64,000 bases of DNA. It comes from Elusimicrobiales bacterium. GTDB lineage: Bacteria; Elusimicrobiota; Elusimicrobia; Elusimicrobiales; UBA9959. Under the pieces are notes generated by a model, which searched no databases, was not told the origin of the DNA, and saw only the letters and a list, made by a program, of their open reading frames with translations. A program made the position numbers and the translations under genes. The stretch is from NCBI GenBank assembly GCA_028688015.1, contig JAQTZB010000001.1, positions 124,001 to 188,000 of the forward strand, in the 5' to 3' direction. Of the stretch, positions 23,962-31,219 are shown in pieces (the stretch's first letter is position 1; each line of letters opens with the position of its first letter).

Positions 23962-24492
23962 CTACTGCACCGTCACCAGGGAATCCCCCCCGGGGGTCTT
24001 GGGCTTGCCGGGATCCGCCTTGTTCTTGCCGTTCACTATGAAATGGTAAGGATAGGTGCCGGGCAGGATGTAGATGTCGGTTTTCCAGACGCCGTCTTTC
24101 TTGACCAGGGCTTTCTCCTTCCAGGAGGTGAAGGTGCCGGCTATGCGCACGGACTTGGCGGCCGCGTCTTTGTATTCGAAGGCGGTCTTCACCGCCTTGA
24201 CCTTGCCCCCCTCCTCCGGCTTGGCCGCCGCCGGCGCGGGAGCGGGCTTGCCCGCCTTGGCCTCTTCCTGCTGGTCGGCCAGCGCTTCCTGCTGCGGTTT
24301 CTCGTCTGAATTTTCTTTGGCCAGGTCGGTGCCGGGCTCTTCCGAAGGCGGCGGCATGGGCACGGGGCGCACCTCTATGGTGTCCCCGGAGAAATGCTGG
24401 TTGATGCGGCCGTAGATGGACCAGGCGGAGTAAATCATGACGGCCAGGCTCACCACCGCCATGGCTGCCCAGAATTTTTTAGATTTTGTCAT
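23962..24492 (-). CDS. Membrane-anchored CBM48 (glycogen-binding-like) protein
   Basis: 176 residues. A single helix (8-27) after a short basic N-terminus predicts the rest of the protein outside the cytoplasm. A Pro/Ala/Glu/Lys-rich linker (about 40-100) leads to a C-terminal AMPK-type CBM48 domain (about 103-176) with SVRIAGTFTSWKEKALVKKD and WKTDIYILPGTYPYHFIVNG. CBM48 domains bind glycogen or starch-like glucans, usually in the cytoplasm. No catalytic domain is attached. It lies 15 nt downstream of a tRNA gene. Confidence 0.8.
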   Translation of the reverse strand: MTKSKKFWAAMAVVSLAVMIYSAWSIYGRINQHFSGDTIEVRPVPMPPPSEEPGTDLAKENSDEKPQQEALADQQEEAKAGKPAPAPAAAKPEEGGKVKAVKTAFEYKDAAAKSVRIAGTFTSWKEKALVKKDGVWKTDIYILPGTYPYHFIVNGKNKADPGKPKTPGGDSLVTVQ

Positions 24493-24507
24493 TATTTAAA
24501 GTGAGGG

Positions 24508-24578
24508 AGCGGGTGATGGGAATCGAACCCACGTCTAAAGCTTGGGAAGCTCTCGTTCTACCATTGAACTACACCCGC
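24508..24578 (-). tRNA. tRNA-Gly (anticodon CCC)
   Basis: A 71-nt cloverleaf. The acceptor GCGGGTG pairs with CACCCGC. The D stem is GTTC/GAAC. The anticodon loop is TTCCCAA, giving anticodon CCC for GGG codons. The T arm is GTGGG-TTCGATT-CCCAT. The discriminator is U, as expected for glycine. CCA is not encoded, so the cca product at 26264-27742 would have to add it. Confidence 0.95.
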
Positions 24579-24654
24579 ATCCTTTTCTTCAAAGAGGTCA
24601 AGATATATTACCCGTAAATTCTACTTAAAAGGCGGATTGATTTCAATAATAATA

Positions 24655-25209
24655 TTATCTCTTTATGAGGTCCAGGAATTCGGCCCGGACTTTGTGGTCC
24701 GCGCGGAAGGAGCCCAGCATGGCGCTGGTGGTGGCGAAAGAGGTTTCGTTCTTGACCCCGCGCATGCTGACGCAGAGATGCTCCGCCTCCATGACCACTC
24801 CCACCCCGCGCGGCTTCAGCACCTTGTAGAGGGTGCCGGCTATCTCTTCGGTCAGGCGCTCCTGCACCTGCAGGCGGCGGGCGAAGGCTTCGACCAGGCG
24901 CGGGATCTTGGACAGGCCCACGATGCGGCCGTTAGGGATGTAGGCCACGTGCGCCTTGCCGAAGAAAGGCAGCATGTGGTGCTCGCAGAGGGAGTAGAAG
25001 GCTATGTCCTTAACTATCACCATCTCGCGGTAATCCGCCTTGAAGAAGGCGCCGTTGAAAACCTTGTCCATATCCGCGCCGTAGCCGGAGGTTATTTCGC
25101 GCAGGGCCCGGGCCACGCGCTGAGGGGTCTTCCTGAGCCCCTCCCTCTCCGGGTTCTCGCCGAGGGCCTTCAGGATCTGCAGCGTGGCTGTTTCAAGCGG
25201 GTCTTTCAT
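24655..25209 (-). CDS. folE: GTP cyclohydrolase I
   Basis: 184 residues, normal length. It converts GTP to 7,8-dihydroneopterin triphosphate, the first step to folate (and to some queuosine-type pathways). Zinc ligands are Cys75, His78 and Cys146 in SLCEHHMLPF and EAEHLCVSMRG. Other family motifs are RKTPQRVARAL, IPNGRIVGLSKIPR and RLQVQERLTEEIA. A TAAAAT box lies 9 nt before the ATG and no Shine-Dalgarno is seen. Confidence 0.95.
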   Translation of the reverse strand: MKDPLETATLQILKALGENPEREGLRKTPQRVARALREITSGYGADMDKVFNGAFFKADYREMVIVKDIAFYSLCEHHMLPFFGKAHVAYIPNGRIVGLSKIPRLVEAFARRLQVQERLTEEIAGTLYKVLKPRGVGVVMEAEHLCVSMRGVKNETSFATTSAMLGSFRADHKVRAEFLDLIKR

Positions 25210-25218
25210 ATGGTTTAA

Positions 25219-25224
25219 ATTTTA
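25219..25224 (-). promoter_or_regulatory. Candidate -10 box of folE
   Basis: TAAAAT on the minus strand, 9 nt before the folE start. The -35 position falls on the T-run of the preceding terminator and is weak. Confidence 0.3.
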
Positions 25225-25243
25225 CAATTTATGCCGCCGGATA

Positions 25244-25275
25244 AAAAAATCCCCCGCGCGCGCGGGGGATTTTTT
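25244..25275. terminator. Bidirectional terminator after the unknown exported protein gene
   Basis: A 32-nt perfect palindrome with a GC core (CCCCCGCGCGCGCGGGGG) flanked by A6 and T6. On the minus strand a T-run follows the stem, ending transcription from the gene at 25291-25911. Confidence 0.8.
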
Positions 25276-25290
25276 CGGGACAGGTGCGGC

Positions 25291-25911
25291 TTACTTGGAG
25301 GCGATGTAGAGCCACTTACTGGTGGCGGTCAGGTTGCGGGAGGCGCCGCGCAGGGTTTTGGCGTCGGCGGCCAGGCGCTCCACGGCTTTCTGTTCCTCGA
25401 GGATCTGCGTCAGCTTCTTGCCGCCGCGGGCCTTCTTGCCGTTCTTGCGGGTGGTGACGGCGTCGCGCAGGGCGGCTTTCTTGTTCTGGACCGCCAGTTG
25501 CGCTATCAGCGCGCCTACCTGGCCGGCCTTGCGGTCCACTTTGCGGCTGTAGCTGAGGATGGTGTTGGTGTAGGTGGCCAGCTTGGTGTCGGACTGGATG
25601 GAGGTGAACTCGGCCTTGTTGAGGGCCGAGACGTGGTTGAGGTTCTTGGCTATGGACTTGAGGCTGACGCCGAGGGCGGCGAGCTCCTGCGCGTCGGGGC
25701 GGCTGGCGGAGGAGTCCAGGGACTCGATGGCCTCGTCGAGATACTCGTCCTGGCGCACCAGCTTGAAAAGGATGTCTTTGAATTCCTTGACCTTCGCGTC
25801 TTCCTGGGTTACCGCGGCGGGAACGGCGGCTGACTTGGCCTGGCCGGCGAAAGCCAAACCGAGCCCCGAGAGGAGCACCAGGCCTGCGGAAAGCGCGAAT
25901 TTTATTTTCAT
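25291..25911 (-). CDS. Exported helical protein of unknown function
   Basis: 206 residues. A signal peptide (1-22, ending LGLAFA) is followed by an all-helical mature protein with many Lys, Ala and Leu and no cysteine. Central text such as LVRQDEYLDEAIESLDSS and LNHVSALNKAEFTSIQSD suggests a coiled-coil or four-helix bundle. A basic patch (TTRKNGKKARGGKKL) lies near 155-170. GGAGG precedes the start by 10 nt. I do not recognise a family. It has its own terminator and looks like a single-gene unit. Confidence 0.65.
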   Translation of the reverse strand: MKIKFALSAGLVLLSGLGLAFAGQAKSAAVPAAVTQEDAKVKEFKDILFKLVRQDEYLDEAIESLDSSASRPDAQELAALGVSLKSIAKNLNHVSALNKAEFTSIQSDTKLATYTNTILSYSRKVDRKAGQVGALIAQLAVQNKKAALRDAVTTRKNGKKARGGKKLTQILEEQKAVERLAADAKTLRGASRNLTATSKWLYIASK

Positions 25912-25994
25912 GATATTGAATCCTCCGTCCCTTACACCAATAGTCTACCTTTCAGAGACTGCCCTTACACGGGCCCGGGGGCCCCTTTATATGG

Positions 25995-26024
25995 AAAAAA
26001 GGTCCTACTCTCGCGTGGGACCTT
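25995..26024 (-). terminator. Terminator downstream of cca and the rod-like element
   Basis: Stem AAGGTCC/GGACCTT (25999-26005 with 26018-26024) with a 12-nt loop, followed on the minus strand by TTTTCC. It would end a transcript that comes from cca through the structured element. Confidence 0.6.
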
Positions 26025-26048
26025 CGGGTAACGGGTGTGATATCGGCG

Positions 26049-26264
26049 GGCCGGGGGAGGTTCCCCGTGAGCGATTTTAGTGCGCAGGGCCAAGGTCCGG
26101 AGCGGACCGCCTATCATTAGGGCGGCGGCGGAGATTGTTTGAGCGAGGCACTGTGTGCCGAGCGGATGGAGCGCAGCGACAGTTCCTCGTTCTCCGCCGG
26201 CGGAGGACCTCAGGCCCTCTTCTGCCGCGCACGCTTATGAGCGAGCGGGGAACCTCCCCCGGCC
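26049..26264 (-). ncRNA. Rod-like structured element, candidate ncRNA, 3' UTR structure or MITE
   Basis: About 216 nt bounded by a perfect 19-bp inverted repeat (26049-26067 with 26246-26264). Inside it nested pairings continue: GUGCGC/GCGCAC, AGGGCC/GGCCCU, AGGUCC/GGACCU, GGCGGA/UCCGCC and GAGCGAG/CUCGUUC. Side or tip hairpins include GGCAC-UGU-GUGCC and CCGCCUA...UAGGGCGG. The whole can fold as one long rod with internal loops. The right arm ends on the cca stop codon. A terminator follows on the minus strand only, so minus-strand transcription is favoured. It lacks the conserved motifs of SRP RNA, RNase P RNA and tmRNA; a 6S-like rod is possible but not shown. A non-autonomous transposable element is the main alternative. 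Confidence 0.5.
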
Positions 26265-27742
26265 TAGTTCATCCCCTTGAGGGCTTTCAGGGCCTGCTCG
26301 CGGGTCTTGATCTTGCCTTCGAACTGCAGCAGGTGGATCTTCTCCAGCAGTTCTCCGACACGGGGGCCTTCGGGGATCTTCAGCACTTTCAGCACGTCGT
26401 TGCCGTCCACCAGGCGGGCCGAGCGGGACTGCATGTTCTTCTTGATATAGACGGTGAAGAGCTGGTTGAGCACCTGCATGTAGCGCAGGGTCTTCTTGGG
26501 CGAGTTGTAAGGCAGGCCCGCCGGCAGCGGCTTGGGCTCGTTGCGCAGCCTCCCCTTCAGCTTCCTCAGCTGCTCAGCCGAAACGTAGCTGGCGTGGTCG
26601 GCCCAGCAAAGGATCAGCAGCGGTACGGTGTGCTCGCCCATGGCCCGGAAAAAGCGGAACATGGCGCGGTCCGAAATGGCGTCGTTGGCGGCCAGGTTGC
26701 CCGGCCGCAGGTGCGTGCCGATGATCTTGGCCACCAGCCTTATCTCGTCGCGGGAGAACCGCAGGTCCCCCATCACCTTCTCGGTCATCACCGCTCCGTA
26801 CTCCTCATGCCCGAAAAAGCGCAGGCGGCCGTCTATCAGGGCGGCCTTGGGCGGCTTGGCGATGTCGTGCAGCAGGGCGGCCAGCTTGAACAGCCGGGGC
26901 GCCGGCAGCAGCGCCGCCACTTTTTTGTGCTCGGGCAGATAGGTGTCCAGGTTCTCCAGCAGGTGGTCCAGGCGCTCCACCACCCGCAGGGTATGGGTGA
27001 GCACGCCGCCCTTGCCGTAGTAGTCGGTGGCGCAAGTCTCCTGCGCGGCCAGGTCCGGGAAGATTGCGGTTAGCAGGCCGTATTTGTGCAGCAGGGCCAG
27101 CCACTTGTGGGAGACCGGGCTTTCCAGCAGGCGCAGGAGCTCTTCGCGCACGCGCTCGGGGGCTGTGGTCTTGATCAGCCCGGCCTGGGCCTTCACGGCT
27201 TTCAGGGTTTCCGGGGCGAGGGTGAAATCCAGGGCCGCGGCTATGCGGAAAGCGCGCAGCAGCCGCACCGGATCCTCGGTGAAAACGGCAGCGGCCACGG
27301 GGCGCACCCGGCGCGCGGCCAAATCCTTCAGGCCGCCGCGCAGGTCGGTGAGCCCCCCGCGGGGCGGCTTGCAGGTAAAGGCGCCGTCTTTACGGGCGGT
27401 GAATTTAAGGCCGGGGGCCAGGCGCAGGGCCAGGGCGTTTATGGTGAAATCCCGCCGGGCGAGGTCGGTCTCGAGCGAGCCGCCCACGAAAGGCATGAGG
27501 TCCAGCTGGGCGAACGGCGCCCGGCGCTGGGTGAGCCGCCAGACCTGGTTGGCCTCGTCAAGCGGGAAGGCCGCCGCGCCCAGTTTCCTAGCCAGGCGGC
27601 GCAGCCGCGCGCCGAAATCCGCCGAGGGCGGGACGGCGAGGTCTATGTCCTTGAAGGGGCGCTTGAGCAGGGCGTCGCGCAGGGCGCCGCCCACCAGGTA
27701 GGCTTCCGGGAAAACGCCGAGTACGGCCGCTGTCAGGTCCAT
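26264..27742 (-). CDS. cca: CCA-adding enzyme/poly(A) polymerase family with HD domain
   Basis: 492 residues. The N-terminal nucleotidyltransferase fold has YLVGGALRDALL and DIDLAV (metal-binding Asp pair), then RRDFTINALAL and EDPVRLLRAFRIAA, the class II signature shared by CCA-adding enzymes and poly(A) polymerase. The C-terminal half is an HD domain with LLHDIAKP and HLRPGNLAA, about 270-400. The tRNA-Gly in this window has no encoded CCA, so CCA addition is needed; whether this copy adds CCA, CC, A or poly(A) cannot be told from sequence alone. It begins 22 nt after the acyl-CoA synthetase stop. Confidence 0.85.
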   Translation of the reverse strand: MDLTAAVLGVFPEAYLVGGALRDALLKRPFKDIDLAVPPSADFGARLRRLARKLGAAAFPLDEANQVWRLTQRRAPFAQLDLMPFVGGSLETDLARRDFTINALALRLAPGLKFTARKDGAFTCKPPRGGLTDLRGGLKDLAARRVRPVAAAVFTEDPVRLLRAFRIAAALDFTLAPETLKAVKAQAGLIKTTAPERVREELLRLLESPVSHKWLALLHKYGLLTAIFPDLAAQETCATDYYGKGGVLTHTLRVVERLDHLLENLDTYLPEHKKVAALLPAPRLFKLAALLHDIAKPPKAALIDGRLRFFGHEEYGAVMTEKVMGDLRFSRDEIRLVAKIIGTHLRPGNLAANDAISDRAMFRFFRAMGEHTVPLLILCWADHASYVSAEQLRKLKGRLRNEPKPLPAGLPYNSPKKTLRYMQVLNQLFTVYIKKNMQSRSARLVDGNDVLKVLKIPEGPRVGELLEKIHLLQFEGKIKTREQALKALKGMN

Positions 27743-27764
27743 GTTGCCTTACTGCCCGGCGGCG

Positions 27765-29378
27765 TCAGTGCGCGGCCTGTTGGGCTTTTTCCACCACGGC
27801 GTCTGCCGAGGCCTTGGCGCGCTTCTCTAGCTCGCGTTTCAGCAGCTCGCGCTTGAGCACCTTCTGCATGGCGTTCTTGGGCAGGGCGGTCACGATCTCC
27901 ACGTCGCGCGGGCGCTTGTAGGCGTCGAAATTTTCCTTGATGAACTTCATGATCTCGCCCTTCTCCAGCGCGGCGTCCGGGCGCGGCACGACGTAGCACT
28001 TCATCGTCTCGTTGCCGGAGCCGTCCGGGATGCCGATCACGGCGTTCTCCAGCACCTTCGGGTGGGTGCAGATGGTATGCTCGATCTGGGCCGGGAACAC
28101 CTTGAGGCCCTTCACGATGACCATGTCCTTCTTGCGGTCGCGGATGAACAGGAAGCCGTCGGTGTCCAGCACGCCGATGTCGCCGGTCTTCAGCCAGCCG
28201 TCCTGCGTGAACAGCTCGCGCGTGGCCTGGTCGTTGCCGTGGTAGCCGCGGGTGATGTTGGGGCCCATCACGGCTATCTCCCCCTCCTCGCCGTGCCTGA
28301 GGTCCTTGCCGTCCTCTCCGAGGATGCGGATCTGCACGCCGGGGATGGCGCGGCCCACGGAGCCGTGCTTGCGGCCCTTGGGCGGGTTGATGGTCACCAC
28401 GGGGCTGGTCTCTGTGAGGCCGTAGCCCTCCAGGATGTGCACGCCGAAGACCTTGTGGAAATGGTCCGTGATCGTGCGGTTGAGCGGCGCCGCGCCGGAC
28501 AGGCAGAAGCGCACCTTGCGCAGGCTCCAGAACTTCAGGAAGAACTTCTTGAGGCCGCGGGCCTCCTTGGCCAGCACGCCGTAGATCTGCGGCACGGCGA
28601 TCATGATGGTCACGCCCTCTCGGCCCATGGCCTGCAGCCACGGCTTGGGCGGGGTGATGCTCTTTACTATCATCGTCTTGCAGCCCATCAGGATGGGGGC
28701 GATCACGTTGCCGGTCCAGGAGAAAGTGTGGAACATCGGCAGCAGCGCCATGAACACGTCTTTGCGGGTGGGGTCGATGACCGAGATGGCCGACTTGGCG
28801 TTCTGGATGATGTTGTGGTGCGTCAGCAGCACGCCCTTGGGGTGGCCGGTAGTGCCCGAGGTGTAGAGGATGGCGGTCAGGTCCTGCTCGTCGGCCGCCG
28901 GCTTCTGCGTCTGGGGGTGGTAGTGGGCGTGCTTCAGGTACTGCCAGAAGTCGGTGACGCCGTCCAGGCCGCAGAAGTCGGCCGAGAGCATGAACTTCAG
29001 GCCGGGCAGGTTCTTTTTCACGGCCAGGTAATTCTTGACGAACTCCTTTTCCGTCACCACGCCCTTGCAGGCGGAGTTCTCGAGTATATAGCTGAGTTCC
29101 TCTCCCTTGGAGACCATGTAGTTTATCGGCACGGCCACCGCGCCCAGCTTGGCCATCGCGAAATAGGAAATGACGAATTCCGTGGAGTTGCGCAGCGCTA
29201 TGGCCGCGCGGTCGCCCTTGCGCAGGCCCAGCTGCCAGAACATGTCGGCGGCCCGGTCCACGGAGTAGAGGACCTCGTGCCAGGACATGGCCTTGTCGCC
29301 GGTGACGTAGGCGGTCTCTTCGGGGTTGCGCTCGGCGGTCTTGGCCAGGCAGGAGTACAGGTCTTTGGGTTCGGTCAT
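27765..29378 (-). CDS. Long-chain acyl-CoA synthetase-like AMP-binding enzyme
   Basis: 537 residues from the ATG at 29378 (a TTG at 29384 is in frame). It activates a carboxylic acid as acyl-adenylate and transfers it to CoA. Motifs in order: LYTSGTTGHPKGVLLTH (P-loop), GYGLTETSPVV, DGWLKTGDIG, DRKKDMVIVKGLKVFPAQIE, and the C-terminal catalytic Lys in PKNAMQKVLKREL. Length and motifs fit FadD-like ligases; chain length preference is not readable. A TACAAT box ends 6 nt before the ATG, so the mRNA may be leaderless. Confidence 0.87.
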   Translation of the reverse strand: MTEPKDLYSCLAKTAERNPEETAYVTGDKAMSWHEVLYSVDRAADMFWQLGLRKGDRAAIALRNSTEFVISYFAMAKLGAVAVPINYMVSKGEELSYILENSACKGVVTEKEFVKNYLAVKKNLPGLKFMLSADFCGLDGVTDFWQYLKHAHYHPQTQKPAADEQDLTAILYTSGTTGHPKGVLLTHHNIIQNAKSAISVIDPTRKDVFMALLPMFHTFSWTGNVIAPILMGCKTMIVKSITPPKPWLQAMGREGVTIMIAVPQIYGVLAKEARGLKKFFLKFWSLRKVRFCLSGAAPLNRTITDHFHKVFGVHILEGYGLTETSPVVTINPPKGRKHGSVGRAIPGVQIRILGEDGKDLRHGEEGEIAVMGPNITRGYHGNDQATRELFTQDGWLKTGDIGVLDTDGFLFIRDRKKDMVIVKGLKVFPAQIEHTICTHPKVLENAVIGIPDGSGNETMKCYVVPRPDAALEKGEIMKFIKENFDAYKRPRDVEIVTALPKNAMQKVLKRELLKRELEKRAKASADAVVEKAQQAAH

Positions 29379-29384
29379 ACCCAA

Positions 29385-29413
29385 ATTGTAGATAATAATG
29401 AGGGCTTTTTAAA
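29385..29413 (-). promoter_or_regulatory. Promoter of the acyl-CoA synthetase-cca unit
   Basis: TTTAAA (29408-29413), a 17-nt spacer, then TACAAT (29385-29390) on the minus strand. The transcript would begin at or next to the start codon. Confidence 0.5.
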
Positions 29414-29446
29414 GAGAGTGTAACCGAGGTAACGGTGCGCGGCCGG

Positions 29447-30058
29447 TCACTTGTCCAGCGGGATAAGCAGCTTCATGCCCTTCTCCAGGCGGTGCGGGTT
29501 GGCCAGCTGCGGGTTGGCGGCCCAGATCTTTTCCCAGAGGGCCAGGTCTTTATAGTAGCGGATGGCGATCTCGGCCATGGTCTCGCCCTCGCGGACCACG
29601 TGCACAGCGTAGCGGCCGCCCTTGGCACACTCGCCGTTGCCGAAGAGGCAGTCCATAACGGCCTGCGTTTCCGGGGTCGTGTCCAGCGTGGCCGTGGAGA
29701 GCGGGACCGAGGGGGTCGGGGCGCTTTCCTCCAGCTCGGCCAGCAGGCTCAGCGTCTTCAGTTCTCCGTGCCGGGGCAGGAACTCGCCGGCCCTGGCCAG
29801 TGAAACTTTGGCCTGGGCCGGTCTGCCCTCCCGGAGGTCTTCTTTGCCCTTTATCACCAGGCAGTAGCCCAGGATCTCCCTGGCGCGGGTGTCCTTGGGG
29901 TTCTCCTTCACCACGCCGGAGAAAAAATTGACGGCGTAGTCCAGTTTGCCGGTCAGGAAGAAATCCTCGCCCCGGGCCAGGGTGTCGCGGACCTGGGCCC
30001 GGCAGGGCGCGGCGGCAAGGGCTAACGCGGCGGCGCAGAGGGCCAGGGCGCGGCTCAT
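29447..30058 (-). CDS. Exported TPR-LysM protein
   Basis: 203 residues. A signal peptide (1-21) is followed by a TPR-like helical region (about 25-110) and a C-terminal LysM domain (about 150-200: HVVREGETMAEIAIRYYKD ... NPHRLEKGMKLLIP), which binds peptidoglycan. Two cysteines (DCLFGNGEC) could form a disulfide. It is the last gene of the rotor/stator-propeller-PorV operon and overlaps the PorV-like gene by 4 nt. It probably anchors an envelope complex to the cell wall. Confidence 0.82.
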   Translation of the reverse strand: MSRALALCAAALALAAAPCRAQVRDTLARGEDFFLTGKLDYAVNFFSGVVKENPKDTRAREILGYCLVIKGKEDLREGRPAQAKVSLARAGEFLPRHGELKTLSLLAELEESAPTPSVPLSTATLDTTPETQAVMDCLFGNGECAKGGRYAVHVVREGETMAEIAIRYYKDLALWEKIWAANPQLANPHRLEKGMKLLIPLDK

Positions 30059-31209
30059 TGCCCCGCCCCCAGCAGCTGTTTAGCCTGGGAAACGTCCACG
30101 CCCAGGGCGGAGAACTTGTCGATGATGCGCTGCAGGATGGCGGACCGCTCGGTTTTTGAAAGCTTTTCAGAGGCGGCCTTTGCCGCGAACCACTGCAGGG
30201 TCTCGGCGTAGACCTCGGCGGCCCCGCGGCGGATGGTCCTCTTGCCCTTCTGGATGACTATCTCCGGGGCCTCCTGCTTTGAGGAGAGGGCGTCGAACTT
30301 GATCTTGAGGCTGAGCCTGTGCGTAAGGCCCAGGTCCCCGTACGGGCTGAGCGCGTAGTCCAGCCCGACCGCCCCCGCCTCCGCTCCGAAGCCCAGCGTG
30401 AGGGCTGAGGTCGCGCCGAGGTAGGCCATGGAGGCGGTCTTGAAGCCGCCCCGCAGCGCCAGCCGCGCGCCCTTGATAGGAGAGGGGTAGATGTATTCCG
30501 CGCCGAAATGAAGGCTCAGCGAATCGTCGAAGGGCAGGCTGGCGTCGGAGGTGAGCAAAAGGTTCTTGGAGAACTGCAGCGCTGCGCCGGCCCGCAGGCC
30601 CATGGGCAGCGGGGCCGCCTCTTTAGTCAGGGTCAGCCCCGTGCCCAGGTTCCTGAGCGTCGCGCCGAGGCGCAGCTTCGGAGAAAATTCGTAAATAGCG
30701 CCGGCGTCGGCGGCGAAAGCTTTGGCCTCCGAACTCTCGATGCGCTCCTGCACCACCTTCAGTGTCGCGCCAGCGTGGAACTTCTTAAGGCGGCGCGCGT
30801 AGGAAAGCAGCACCGACATGTCGGCGGCGCTGTAGTAGCCCTCGGTGTAGCCGTACTTGTTGCCGCGCTCTATGTCCCCGGTGTTCAGGTAGGCCACCCC
30901 GGCGCCTATAACGGAAGCGGTGCTGCGGCGCAGCGCGAAAGCGGCGTGTTCGAGGTTGGTGCCCTCCAGCCAGCTGTTGTGGCCGAAGGTCTGCTGCAGG
31001 CGCTTTACGTAATTCAGGCCGGCGGGGTTCCAGTAGACGGCGTCCACGTCGTCGGCGGCGGCGGTGAAGGCCTCGCCCATGGCGGCCGGCCTGGCGCCCC
31101 AGCCCACGCGCAGGAACGAGGCGCCGGAGGTCCCGGCCGCGCGCGCCCCCGCGGCGGCCAGCAGCAGCGCGGCCGTCAGGAGGAGGAGCGGGGCGGGGTT
31201 CTTCTTCAT
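30055..31209 (-). CDS. PorV/PorQ-type outer-membrane protein
   Basis: 384 residues. A signal peptide (1-24) is followed by FLRVGWGARPAAMGEAFTAA and AVYWNPAGLNYV, the PorV family signature, then a beta-barrel ending near VGLDYALSPYGDLGLTHRLS. A helical C-terminal extension (about 310-384) is not usual in the family; its last part reads SALGVDVSQAKQLLG. It follows the SBBP propeller protein by 10 nt, repeating the cargo-then-PorV order seen at 17062-23895. Confidence 0.82.
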   Translation of the reverse strand: MKKNPAPLLLLTAALLLAAAGARAAGTSGASFLRVGWGARPAAMGEAFTAAADDVDAVYWNPAGLNYVKRLQQTFGHNSWLEGTNLEHAAFALRRSTASVIGAGVAYLNTGDIERGNKYGYTEGYYSAADMSVLLSYARRLKKFHAGATLKVVQERIESSEAKAFAADAGAIYEFSPKLRLGATLRNLGTGLTLTKEAAPLPMGLRAGAALQFSKNLLLTSDASLPFDDSLSLHFGAEYIYPSPIKGARLALRGGFKTASMAYLGATSALTLGFGAEAGAVGLDYALSPYGDLGLTHRLSLKIKFDALSSKQEAPEIVIQKGKRTIRRGAAEVYAETLQWFAAKAASEKLSKTERSAILQRIIDKFSALGVDVSQAKQLLGAGQ

Positions 31210-31219
31210 ATATGCAGGG

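Noticed and set aside
24508..24578. tRNA-Gly as an integration site of a mobile element
   Set aside because: No integrase, direct repeat of the tRNA end or change in gene character is seen around it.
26049..26264. Known RNA families (SRP RNA, RNase P RNA, tmRNA) for the rod-like element
   Set aside because: The conserved cores of these RNAs are missing on both strands; only the general rod shape recalls 6S RNA.
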